From assembly GCA_905204385.1 (NCBI GenBank), contig CAJKZL010000105.1, positions 1-8,605 of the forward strand: DNA of 8,605 nucleotides, in the 5' to 3' direction. Under the pieces are notes generated by a model. The model saw only the letters and a program-made list of their open reading frames with translations. It had not been told where the DNA came from and ran no database searches. The DNA is from an uncultured Odoribacter sp. GTDB taxonomy: Bacteria > Bacteroidota > Bacteroidia > Bacteroidales > Marinifilaceae. Position 1 is the stretch's first letter. Each line of letters starts with the position of its first letter. The position numbers were made by a program, and so were the translations under genes. Below, piece after piece: positions 1 through 5,782 of this stretch.

Positions 1-25
1 TGATACCAACTTTAATCTTTGCCAT
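1..25 (-). CDS. Start of a glyceraldehyde-3-phosphate dehydrogenase-like gene (partial)
   Basis: Reading the minus strand from the ATG at 25-23 gives MAKIKVGI, after which the window ends. This fits the usual start of type I GAPDH (MxxIKVGINGFGRIGR), the NAD-binding enzyme of glycolysis, and the last visible base (A) allows the expected Asn codon. Only eight residues are visible, so other Rossmann-fold dehydrogenases remain possible. A promoter-like TAATTTTG lies 43 bases upstream. The A-rich leader without a Shine-Dalgarno box is normal for Bacteroidetes. Confidence 0.55.
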
Positions 26-67
26 TTTCGTTATTTTTAAAGGTTATAAATCTATTTATTTTCACTC

Positions 68-75
68 CAAAATTA
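68..75 (-). promoter_or_regulatory. -7 promoter element for the gene starting at 25
   Basis: The minus strand reads TAATTTTG, an exact match to the Bacteroidetes -7 consensus TAnnTTTG. Transcription would start near 61-64 and give a leader of about 36-40 bases. No clear TTTG is found about 20 bases further upstream, so the -33 half is weak or missing. It lies downstream of the small lipoprotein stop codon, which suggests that the gene at 1-25 can be transcribed independently. Confidence 0.4.
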
Positions 76-98
76 TAATAAAGTCACTAATTTAATGC

Positions 99-113
99 AG
101 GTTGGGTGGAAAA
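99..113. repeat. 15-bp direct repeat, copy 1 (AGGTTGGGTGnAAAA)
   Basis: This copy reads AGGTTGGGTGGAAAA. The second copy at 359-373 differs by a single base and lies exactly 260 bases away, so the pair brackets the small lipoprotein gene. On the minus strand, the direction of transcription here, the core reads CACCCAACCT. This copy sits just after the lipoprotein stop codon and about 24 bases before the -7 element of the next gene. Confidence 0.5.
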
Positions 114-140
114 CCCGTTAAAAAAATCACTCAAACGATT

Positions 141-281
141 TCATCCCCGGAAAGAAACGGAGTGGGTCTGCAAGGGCGCTTTCGTATATGCCGGACATTT
201 CCGGTCTATAGCACAGGAAGACACTACTCCCGAGAGGATGAGGCCCGTTAGGAGAACGACAAATATTTTTTTCATTTTCAT
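141..281 (-). CDS. Small lipoprotein, 46 residues
   Basis: The ATG at 281-279 opens a 46-codon frame that ends in TGA at 143-141. The protein begins MKMKKIFVVLLTGLILSG, a textbook lipoprotein signal peptide: lysines, then a hydrophobic core of about 13 residues, then the lipobox V20-S21-S22-C23. Signal peptidase II would cut before Cys23, leaving a mature lipid-anchored peptide of only 24 residues. The residues after the cysteine (A-I-D-R-K-C-P-A-Y) contain a second cysteine; no acidic run typical of a Bacteroidetes surface-export signal follows Cys23, so inner or periplasmic-face anchoring is more likely. A second start at Met3 (275) would give 44 residues. A promoter at 419-451 and leader hairpins at 308-332 precede it. 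The product resembles the very small lipoproteins that are common and uncharacterised in Bacteroidales; I cannot assign a function. Confidence 0.7.
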   Translation of the reverse strand: MKMKKIFVVLLTGLILSGVVSSCAIDRKCPAYTKAPLQTHSVSFRG

Positions 282-307
282 AAAATCTTGTTTGTTAGTT
301 GCACCAA

Positions 308-332
308 ATTCGTTCGAATACCGGTTTCCGGT
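308..332 (-). repeat. Two adjacent perfect inverted repeats in the small-lipoprotein leader
   Basis: ATTCG-TT-CGAAT (308-319) is followed with no gap by ACCGG-TTT-CCGGT (320-332). Each is a perfect 5-bp dyad with a 2-3 base centre. They lie 27-51 bases upstream of the lipoprotein start codon, in the predicted leader of its mRNA. They could be tandem operators or two small RNA hairpins. There is no T-tract, so they are not an intrinsic terminator. Confidence 0.45.
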
Positions 333-336
333 CTGA

Positions 337-363
337 TTATACGAATACGGAAAGGGGTAGGTT
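337..363 (-). promoter_or_regulatory. Possible ECF-sigma-type promoter for the small lipoprotein
   Basis: On the minus strand AACC (363-360) is followed after 16 bases by CGTATAA (343-337). This AAC-N16-CGT layout is the general form of promoters used by extracytoplasmic-function sigma factors. The AACC belongs to the 15-bp repeat at 359-373. Transcription would start around 330, inside or next to the dyads at 308-332. The match is short and a chance match is quite possible; the stronger promoter candidate for this gene is at 419-451. Confidence 0.25.
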
Positions 364-373
364 GGGTGTAAAA
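359..373. repeat. 15-bp direct repeat, copy 2 (AGGTTGGGTGnAAAA)
   Basis: This copy reads AGGTTGGGTGTAAAA and matches copy 1 at 99-113 at 14 of 15 bases. It lies upstream of the small lipoprotein gene. Its minus-strand AACC is the possible -35 element of the ECF-like promoter at 337-363. Confidence 0.5.
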
Positions 374-418
374 ACGTAATTTAGTGTTTTTTGTCTTAAC
401 TTAGAACTATGATTTTCA

Positions 419-451
419 CAAATGTATGATAAATTATTGAAAAATTCCAAA
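419..451 (-). promoter_or_regulatory. Bacteroidetes-type promoter for the small lipoprotein gene
   Basis: The minus strand carries TTTG (451-448), a 21-base spacer, then TACATTTG (426-419), an exact TAnnTTTG element. Transcription would start near 412-415 and give an unusually long leader of about 130 bases before the ATG at 281. That leader contains the 359-373 repeat and the dyads at 308-332, so there is room for RNA-level control. Confidence 0.5.
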
Positions 452-495
452 AGGATTATGGAAAATTTTTAGCTAGGATTGTTGGATAAATTGTT

Positions 496-540
496 ATCTG
501 AAGCCCCGGTCTAAGAAAAAAATGAAAGTTTTCTTCAGAT
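496..540. repeat. 8-bp inverted repeat with a 29-base centre and a trailing T-rich run
   Basis: ATCTGAAG (496-503) pairs perfectly with CTTCAGAT (533-540), and the plus strand continues TTTTCTTT. The long centre is A-rich on its 3' side. It could be a weak plus-strand terminator or a protein-binding dyad, but no plus-strand gene ends just upstream. It lies immediately upstream of the promoter at 556-587. Confidence 0.35.
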
Positions 541-555
541 TTTTCTTTAAAAAAG

Positions 556-587
556 TTTGTGCAAACGTTTTAAAAGATATATCTTTG
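556..587 (+). promoter_or_regulatory. Bacteroidetes-type promoter with embedded palindromes, driving a candidate small RNA
   Basis: TTTG (556-559), exactly 20 spacer bases, then TATCTTTG (580-587) match the -33 and -7 consensus of Bacteroidetes. Three dyads lie in it: GTTTG-TG-CAAAC (555-566) over the -33 box, the 8-bp palindrome AAACGTTT (563-570) in the spacer, and the perfect 14-bp palindrome AAAGATATATCTTT (573-586) over the -7 box. GCAAACGTTT resembles the CG-centred operators of LacI/PurR-family repressors. Transcription would start near 591-595. No open reading frame follows before the terminator at 649-679. Confidence 0.6.
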
Positions 588-592
588 ACAGC

Positions 593-677
593 GAAATAAA
601 GAATTATATTGCTTTATAAGTGTAGTAAATTTATTGTTAGTGTGTTTGAAAAGAGGTTCGTGAGAACCTCTTTTTAT
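593..677 (+). ncRNA. Candidate small RNA, about 80-90 nt
   Basis: This is the stretch between the plus-strand promoter at 556-587 and the intrinsic terminator at 649-679; the 5' end is estimated from the promoter to within a few bases. It contains no ATG-initiated reading frame. Near its 5' end ATAAAG (596-601) can pair with CTTTAT (612-617) around a 10-base loop. An A/U-rich single-stranded linker of about 30 bases follows, then the terminator hairpin. This is the common layout of a trans-acting regulatory RNA. It does not look like tRNA, 6S, SRP RNA or tmRNA, and I do not recognise a named family. The terminator could instead serve only the converging tilS transcript. Confidence 0.45.
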
Positions 678-679
678 TT
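649..679 (+). terminator. Strong intrinsic terminator, probably bidirectional
   Basis: AAAAGAGGTTC (649-659) pairs perfectly with GAACCTCTTTT (664-674) around the loop GTGA, and the plus strand continues with T-rich sequence to 679. An 11-bp stem with a GNRA loop (GTGA) is very stable. On the minus strand the same stem ends in TTTT about 33 bases past the tilS stop codon, so it can end both the candidate small RNA and the abcF-tilS transcript. Confidence 0.85.
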
Positions 680-707
680 ATCTGGAAACGGCAAATTGCG
701 AGGTGGC

Positions 708-2036
708 TTATTGTAATTGCCTGATTTGTATAATCCGTTGAGTGAAGGAAGTGATTTTAAAGCGGTCATCGGGCCGGTAGCCGACAATCCACGCTACCTT
801 ATCGTCGGATAACAACAATAAGCATTCTTTCTTTTGTTTGGCACTGAATTTTTGGTCGGTGAAAAAATCACTTAGTTTCTTTTTGCTTTTTTTCATTCCT
901 AAGGGGCAGAAATAGTCTCCGGCTTGCCAATGACGGACGCAAAGCGGAAATTTAACTTTGTCGGCATCGAGGCAGGCAATGGTGGGGTCTTTGGGAATTT
1001 CGAAATCTTCCGTACGGAGGAATCGGCTAATCTCCAGGATGTGGTTGCCCATAGTGTATTGTCCGCAATCCGGGATGTAAAGGGGAGGACATTGCTCCTG
1101 GCATGCTTCGTACAGTCGCCAGCAAGTGCGGCCTTTAACGAGGATGTGGCGGCCTGCCCTGAATTGCTTTCCCGGGGTAGACGAATGAGTATTCAGGATG
1201 TCGCGGACCTGCGCTTTATTGAAGCCGAAAGGCTTGAGGGTTTCGTATAAAAAGGTATAGGGAGCGGGAGAGGAGAGCGTTTTGGCTATGTGAATCAGGA
1301 TTTCGTCTTCTTCGCAATCCAATATTTCTTCCTGTAGTTGGCGTATGCCGTAATTGAAAATCTGTTCGGTTTCCTTCAGTGCAGTGCAATTTTCCGTCAT
1401 GGTGTCCAGAAAGGAAGGATTGATTTCCTTGAGCACCGGGATGACCTGATGGCGTATTTTGTTGCGGAGATAATCCAGGGAGTTGTTGGTAGAGTCGGTG
1501 CGGAAGCCGAGCTGATGGGCTTCAATGTATCGGAGAATATCGGCGCGCGAACATTCCAGCAAAGGACGGAGGATATCCCCGTTTACGGGCTTGATCCCGG
1601 TCAGTCCTTTTATGCCTGTGCCCCGGCAAAGGTTGATCAGCAGGGTTTCTGCCACGTCGTCGGCATGGTGAGCCACTACGATATAATCCATTTTTTTCTT
1701 TTTTTTCATCTCCCTGAACCAGTCGTAACGAAGTTCCCGGGCCGCCATTTCTATACTGAGGCTTTTTTCCCTGGCATAAGCCAGGGTATTGAATTTTTTT
1801 ACACTGTGGTCGATGCCATAGGAGTCGCAAAACCGCTTGACAAATAGTTCGTCCATGTCGGATTCTCTTCCCCGGAGGGAGAAATTACAGTGCAACACCA
1901 ATATCCGCAGGTTCAGGTATTTAAAGGCATGCAGGAGACTGATGGAGTCGGCTCCGCCGCTGACTGCCAGTATAAAGCCCGCATTCCGGGGAATGTCGTG
2001 CCTTGCCAAAAATCGTTCAATCGTTTCCTGTATCAT
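708..2036 (-). CDS. tilS: tRNA(Ile)-lysidine synthetase TilS
   Basis: TilS converts C34 of the CAU-anticodon tRNA-Ile to lysidine with ATP and lysine in the cytoplasm, so that the tRNA reads AUA and is charged with isoleucine. Visible features are the N-type ATP-pyrophosphatase loop SGGADS (residues 26-31), H49-C-N-F with R55, the AHHADDVAET motif (122-131), DSTN (181-184) and RNKIRH (191-196), and a C-terminal TilS_C domain (about 367-442) with RHWQAGDYFCPLGM and KKLSDFF. The length of 442 residues is normal. I chose the ATG at 2036, 5 bases after the ABC-F stop, because the next conserved motif then begins about 25 residues in; an in-frame ATG at 2066 would add ten residues inside the ABC-F gene. 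It is the downstream gene of an abcF-tilS operon. Codons 111-115 are a run of five lysines containing a slippery A-AAA-AAG. The gene is essential in most bacteria that lack another AUA decoder. Confidence 0.95.
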   Translation of the reverse strand: MIQETIERFLARHDIPRNAGFILAVSGGADSISLLHAFKYLNLRILVLHCNFSLRGRESDMDELFVKRFCDSYGIDHSVKKFNTLAYAREKSLSIEMAARELRYDWFREMKKKKKMDYIVVAHHADDVAETLLINLCRGTGIKGLTGIKPVNGDILRPLLECSRADILRYIEAHQLGFRTDSTNNSLDYLRNKIRHQVIPVLKEINPSFLDTMTENCTALKETEQIFNYGIRQLQEEILDCEEDEILIHIAKTLSSPAPYTFLYETLKPFGFNKAQVRDILNTHSSTPGKQFRAGRHILVKGRTCWRLYEACQEQCPPLYIPDCGQYTMGNHILEISRFLRTEDFEIPKDPTIACLDADKVKFPLCVRHWQAGDYFCPLGMKKSKKKLSDFFTDQKFSAKQKKECLLLLSDDKVAWIVGYRPDDRFKITSFTQRIIQIRQLQ

Positions 2037-2041
2037 GGGAA

Positions 2042-3925
2042 TTATATTTCGCTCAATTCCAGCCATCTCATTTCTTTTTCGTCCAAGATAGCGATTATTT
2101 CGGCAATCCGGTTCGATTTCGCTATTAATTCATCCGAAGAAAGGGTGCCTGAATTTAAAGCATTTTCGATAACTGTTTTTTCCTGGTTCAATTCTTCCAG
2201 CTCGGTTTCCAGTTGTTGCATTTCCTGGCGCTCTTTGAAGCTGAGTTTTCGTTTTTTATCCGTCGTTTCGGGGGCTGAAGTTTGCGGTGCCGCTTTGATG
2301 GCGTTCTTCTTTTTTTCTTTCCCGGCCTTCTCCTGCAATTCTTTCTCTTCGTCTTTTTTGTTTTTGTAAATCGTGTAATTGCCGGGGAAATCCTTAACGA
2401 TGCCGTTGCCTTCGAAGGCAAAAATCCGGTCTACGACCTTGTCGGTAAAAAAGCGGTCGTGGGAAACGATCAGCAGGCAGCCTTTGAAGCTTTTCAGATA
2501 ATCTTCCAAAACGTTCAGCGTCACGATATCCAGGTCGTTGGTCGGCTCGTCGAGAATCAGAAAGTTAGGATTGCTCATCAATACCGTCAGTAAGTACAAT
2601 CGTCTCCTTTCTCCTCCGCTCAATTTTTCGACTAAAGAATATTGTTGCTTGTCCGTGAACATGAAATATTCCAGAAATTGTGAGGCCGAAAGTATACGGC
2701 CATTGCCCAGGTCGATTTGTTCGGAAATATTTTTGACGATGTCGATGACCCGATCGTTGTCGTTGAACTGGATGCCCGATTGTTTGTAGTAGCCGTAAAC
2801 CACCGTTTCTCCGACGGAAATGCGGCCCTCGTCCGGTTGGAGGTTTTGAGTGATGATGTTCAGGAAAGTAGATTTGCCGACACCATTTTTACCCACGATG
2901 CCGATTTTCTCTCCTCGTACGAACTTATAGGAAAAATCGCGCAGAACGCAATGTCCGTCGAAACTTTTTCCGACCTGCTCCAATTCGAGTATTTTTTTCC
3001 CCAGTCGTTTCCCCTGAATGTCCAGTTCCAGGGTATTGTCCGATACCTGCTGGGAAGCCACCTCTTTCAATTTGTAGAAGTTGTCGATCCGGTATTGCGC
3101 TTTGTGGCTGCGTGCCTGGGGCATACGACGCATCCATTCCTGTTCGGTACGCAGAAGATTGCGTGCCTTATCGATGGCTGCATTGCGGTTTTCTATGCGT
3201 TCCGCTCTTTTTTCCAGATAATAGGCATAGTTGCCGTCATAGGCGAATAGGCCCGATTCGTCGATTTCTATGATTTGATTGCATACCCTGTCCAGAAAAT
3301 AGCGGTCGTGGGTCACCATCAGAAGTGTAGCGGAGGACTTGCCCAGATAATCTTCCAGCCATTCCGTCATCTCGATGTCCAGGTGGTTGGTGGGTTCGTC
3401 CAGGATCAGAAAGTCGGGATTGCTGATCAAAACCTTGGCTAGACCGACCCTTTTTTTCTGTCCTCCGGATAGGAATTTGATTTTCTTATCATAAGTGTCG
3501 ATTTTCAGTTCGGACAAAATTTGCTTGATCGTATTGTCATAGTCCCAGGCGGCATGGGCGTCCATTTCCGGGATGAGCTTTTCCAGGGCCTGCATGTCGT
3601 TGTTGCCGAGAGCGTTTTCATAAGATTTTATCAAGGACAGTATAGGCGAATCGGAATTGAACACCTCTTCGAAAACGGTGTTTTCAGGGTCCAGGGCCGG
3701 GTCCTGATCGAGAATGCCCACCGAGATGTCGTTTCGGAAAATGACGGTTCCTGTTTCGGCGCTGTCTTTGCCGGCAATGATGCGGAGAAGAGTGGATTTA
3801 CCCATGCCGTTTTTGGCAATCAGGGCAACCTTCTGACCTTTCCCGATCCCGAAAGAGATGTTTTCAAACAGAGATTGTTCGCCAAAGCGTTTACTGAGGT
3901 TATTCACTTGTAGATAACTGATCAT
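2042..3925 (-). CDS. ABC-F family ATPase, Uup-like
   Basis: This 627-residue protein has two ATP-binding cassettes and no membrane segments, the ABC-F pattern of ribosome-associated ATPases. Cassette 1 has a Walker A at 37-45 (A-K-N-G-M-G-K-S-T), signature LSGGQ at 152-156 and DEPTNHLD with Glu177. Cassette 2 has Walker A GKNGVGKST at 345-353, LSGGE at 435-439 and DEPTNDLD with Glu460. The interdomain linker (about 240-305) is charged and helical, as in the P-site tRNA-interacting arm. A lysine-rich tail (520-560) leads into a C-terminal coiled coil (about 560-627) like that of Uup. The first Walker A has Ala in place of the first Gly, which is common in Bacteroidetes ABC-F proteins. Family members relieve stalled ribosomes or affect ribosome assembly; a few give antibiotic resistance, but nothing here indicates that. 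A -7 promoter element lies at 3990-3997; tilS follows 5 bases after the stop. Confidence 0.93.
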   Translation of the reverse strand: MISYLQVNNLSKRFGEQSLFENISFGIGKGQKVALIAKNGMGKSTLLRIIAGKDSAETGTVIFRNDISVGILDQDPALDPENTVFEEVFNSDSPILSLIKSYENALGNNDMQALEKLIPEMDAHAAWDYDNTIKQILSELKIDTYDKKIKFLSGGQKKRVGLAKVLISNPDFLILDEPTNHLDIEMTEWLEDYLGKSSATLLMVTHDRYFLDRVCNQIIEIDESGLFAYDGNYAYYLEKRAERIENRNAAIDKARNLLRTEQEWMRRMPQARSHKAQYRIDNFYKLKEVASQQVSDNTLELDIQGKRLGKKILELEQVGKSFDGHCVLRDFSYKFVRGEKIGIVGKNGVGKSTFLNIITQNLQPDEGRISVGETVVYGYYKQSGIQFNDNDRVIDIVKNISEQIDLGNGRILSASQFLEYFMFTDKQQYSLVEKLSGGERRRLYLLTVLMSNPNFLILDEPTNDLDIVTLNVLEDYLKSFKGCLLIVSHDRFFTDKVVDRIFAFEGNGIVKDFPGNYTIYKNKKDEEKELQEKAGKEKKKNAIKAAPQTSAPETTDKKRKLSFKERQEMQQLETELEELNQEKTVIENALNSGTLSSDELIAKSNRIAEIIAILDEKEMRWLELSEI

Positions 3926-3989
3926 GACTATAAAATATATGGTATTTAATTCTCCCGGACTTGCCGGAGGCTGCTTTTGATTGGCGGAA

Positions 3990-3997
3990 CAAATATA
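3990..3997 (-). promoter_or_regulatory. -7 promoter element for the abcF-tilS operon
   Basis: The minus strand reads TATATTTG, an exact TAnnTTTG match, which puts the transcription start near 3984 and gives a leader of about 58 bases. No good TTTG is seen 19-21 bases upstream; an 8-bp palindrome TGCGCGCA (4006-4013) occupies part of the spacer. The leader has a short imperfect hairpin at 3952-3969. Confidence 0.45.
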
Positions 3998-4027
3998 CCA
4001 ATAATTGCGCGCATTGCCTTATGTCGT

Positions 4028-4732
4028 TTATTTTTTCAGGTACTGCCGTCTCTCCTCTTCGGTAAAATGTTCGATGGCATAGCGAAGCATGGTTCGGGGC
4101 ATTTGCCGGTAACGGGTGGACAAAAAGTCTACCAGCGTTTGCCGGTTTTTCTTTCCGGTTTCGCGCAGTAGCCATCCCACTGCTTTATGGATCAGATCGT
4201 GAGGGTGATGCAAGAGTAGGTCGGCAATAGCCAGGCAATCTTTGAAATCCCCCTTGCGCACAAAGTGCATACAGGTGACGATGGCAATCCTTTGTTCCCA
4301 TAATTTGGGAGAACGGGCTAGAGTGTAAAGCAGTTGGCGATCTTTGTCGTCGAGCCATACTCCTAACATTTTATAGCAGGTGAGGTCCACCAGATCCCAA
4401 TTATTGATCGTATCCGTGTGGGACAGATAAAAGTCGATACAGGATTGCCGGAAGCTTTCGTCTTTATTTTTTGTGAATTGCCTGACGAGGATCAGTAAGC
4501 CCGTCAAGCGGGCTTCGTGCCAGGGCGAAACGACCAGTTCGCCGATCACTGTCAGGGGAGCGGCATGGTATTTTTGAGCCAAAAGCCGTTGTTCCGGGAC
4601 GGTAACGCCGAGGAAAAGGTCTCCTTCTCCGTATTGACCGGCTCCCGTCCTGAAAAAACGGGATAGGTGAACGGCTTTTTCTGCATTTCCCAAGGTCTGT
4701 AATTCTGTAATGATTTGCTGTGCGTTTAGCAT
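4028..4732 (-). CDS. DNA alkylation repair protein, AlkD family
   Basis: The 234-residue protein fits the AlkD family (HEAT-like repeat DNA glycosylases, about 235 residues), which excise positively charged N3- and N7-alkylated purines and start base-excision repair. It is helical throughout with no signal peptide. Positions matching the catalytic set of Bacillus cereus AlkD can be seen: W112 and D116 in NNWDLVD, R148 in WEQRIAIV, and W187 in KAVGWLLRE. The ATG at 4732 opens [15 protein letters not shown], normal for the family. The gene ends 102 bases before the ABC-F start, which has its own promoter element, so the two may be transcribed separately. The upstream region is shared with divergent parA. 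No Ada-type operator was found. Confidence 0.9.
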   Translation of the reverse strand: MLNAQQIITELQTLGNAEKAVHLSRFFRTGAGQYGEGDLFLGVTVPEQRLLAQKYHAAPLTVIGELVVSPWHEARLTGLLILVRQFTKNKDESFRQSCIDFYLSHTDTINNWDLVDLTCYKMLGVWLDDKDRQLLYTLARSPKLWEQRIAIVTCMHFVRKGDFKDCLAIADLLLHHPHDLIHKAVGWLLRETGKKNRQTLVDFLSTRYRQMPRTMLRYAIEHFTEEERRQYLKK

Positions 4733-4760
4733 ATTGTTGTTGTTTGCGTTTGTCTTTTCA

Positions 4761-4777
4761 TTCGGCAGGGTGCCGAA
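4761..4777. repeat. Perfect 7-bp inverted repeat upstream of alkD
   Basis: TTCGGCA-GGG-TGCCGAA lies 29-45 bases upstream of the alkD start codon. The half-site TTCGGCA appears again at 4819-4825. It could be an operator for alkD or a leader hairpin; neither strand has a following T-tract that would make it a terminator. Confidence 0.4.
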
Positions 4778-4977
4778 GAAGTTGCTAATATAAACAAAAA
4801 CCGATATTTCTTTCTTTGTTCGGCATTAAATTCAGTGTGTCGGCTCAGAGGGATCGACGAAAGCGAAACGGGAAACGACCCCTTGATATCCAGTTTCTTG
4901 AAGGAAATTGTTAGTAAAAAACCCTTTTTTGTTATTAAAAAGCAGTTCAAAATCCAGCCAGATAATTTTTTTAATTG

Positions 4978-4985
4978 TACTTTTA
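4978..4985 (+). promoter_or_regulatory. Probable -7 promoter element for parA
   Basis: TACTTTTA in the context TTAATTGTACTTTTACGACA matches TAnnTTTG except for the last base and has the usual Bacteroidales flanks. Transcription would start near 4990, about 20 bases before the parA ATG. No clear TTTG precedes it at the right distance. The remaining divergent region (4733-4975) shows no gene I can support. Confidence 0.4.
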
Positions 4986-5011
4986 CGACAAATATCATAA
5001 AATGGGAATTT

Positions 5012-5782
5012 ATGTCTAAGATTATTGCTATTGCTAATCAGAAAGGTGGTGTAGGAAAAACGACGACTTCGGTGAATCTGGCTGCCAGTCTGGCTGTTCT
5101 GGAAAAAAAAATATTATTGGTGGACGCCGACCCTCAGGGGAATGCTTCTTCCGGTTTAGGATATGAGGTTCAGAAATTAGGGGATTCTACAATTTATGAA
5201 TGTTTGGTGGATGGTCTGGAAGCGGAGAAAGCGACGTTGAAAACCGAAATAGACCGTTTGTTTTTACTACCTTCCAATATAAATCTGGTCGGGGCGGAGG
5301 TCGATATGATGAATCTTCCGGAACGGGAAAAAATCATGAAAAAAGTGCTGGGAGCGGTCCGCGATCAATATGATTATATTATAATCGACTGTTCGCCTTC
5401 TCTAGGGTTGATCACGGTAAATTCCCTGACCGCTGCCGATTCGGTGATGATACCGGTACAGTGTGAGTACTTTGCACTGGAAGGGCTTGGAAAGTTGTTG
5501 AGTACCGTTAAGTTAATACAAAAGCGACTGAACACGGACCTGGAGATAGAAGGGTTTGTGCTGACCATGTACGATGCCCGCTTGCGCTTGTCCAATCAGG
5601 TGGTCGAAGAAGTGAGGCGTAATTTTCAGGAGATGGTATTCCATACCCTGATCAACCGAAACACCAAATTGGCTGAAGCTCCCGGTTTCGGGCAGCCGGC
5701 TATTTTGTACGATGCCAGCAGCCGCGGATCTGAGGATTATATGGCTTTGGCCCAGGAATTGATTAAAAGAAATCTGGAATAA
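5012..5782 (+). CDS. parA: Chromosome-partitioning ATPase ParA (Soj)
   Basis: This 256-residue protein is a small chromosomal ParA, the ATPase that binds DNA non-specifically as an ATP-bound dimer and moves ParB-bound origin DNA. The deviant Walker A K11-G-G-V-G-K16-T-T is present with both signature lysines. Walker A' [10 protein letters not shown] lies at 35-44 and Walker B IIIDCSP has Asp126. It has no N-terminal DNA-binding HTH, as expected for the chromosomal type. I chose the ATG at 5012 because it begins [13 protein letters not shown], directly before the first beta strand. The frame is open back to 4835, but that extra stretch has no family counterpart and crosses the promoter. A weak GGGA lies 4 bases before the ATG. 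parB follows after 71 bases, presumably in the same operon. Confidence 0.97.
   Translation: MSKIIAIANQKGGVGKTTTSVNLAASLAVLEKKILLVDADPQGNASSGLGYEVQKLGDSTIYECLVDGLEAEKATLKTEIDRLFLLPSNINLVGAEVDMMNLPEREKIMKKVLGAVRDQYDYIIIDCSPSLGLITVNSLTAADSVMIPVQCEYFALEGLGKLLSTVKLIQKRLNTDLEIEGFVLTMYDARLRLSNQVVEEVRRNFQEMVFHTLINRNTKLAEAPGFGQPAILYDASSRGSEDYMALAQELIKRNLE

Noticed and set aside
106..336. 76-residue plus-strand frame starting at GTG
   Set aside because: It lies antisense to the small lipoprotein, has no promoter or motif, and the opposite strand gives a signal peptide and lipobox that cannot be expected by chance.
1338..1847. 169-residue plus-strand frame opposite tilS
   Set aside because: It is antisense to a well-conserved tilS and shows no family features.
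2042..3925. ABC-F gene as an antibiotic-resistance determinant
   Set aside because: The Uup-like layout with a C-terminal coiled coil and the housekeeping neighbourhood beside tilS argue for the ordinary chromosomal type; no mobile element is nearby.
3952..3969. Imperfect hairpin after alkD as a terminator
   Set aside because: The stem has a bulge and no T-tract follows on the minus strand; it lies in the ABC-F leader and downstream of that gene's -7 element.
4006..4013. 8-bp palindrome TGCGCGCA in the ABC-F promoter as an operator
   Set aside because: It is short, alternating GC, not extended by flanking symmetry, and without a second copy.
4726..4998. 90-residue minus-strand frame in the alkD-parA divergent region
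   Set aside because: It covers the parA promoter and overlaps the alkD start, has no recognisable domain, and its composition looks like translated A/T-rich spacer.
4835..5011. N-terminal extension of parA by 59 residues
   Set aside because: It has no counterpart in chromosomal ParA proteins, crosses the predicted promoter at 4978-4985, and the normal [13 protein letters not shown] start lies at 5012.
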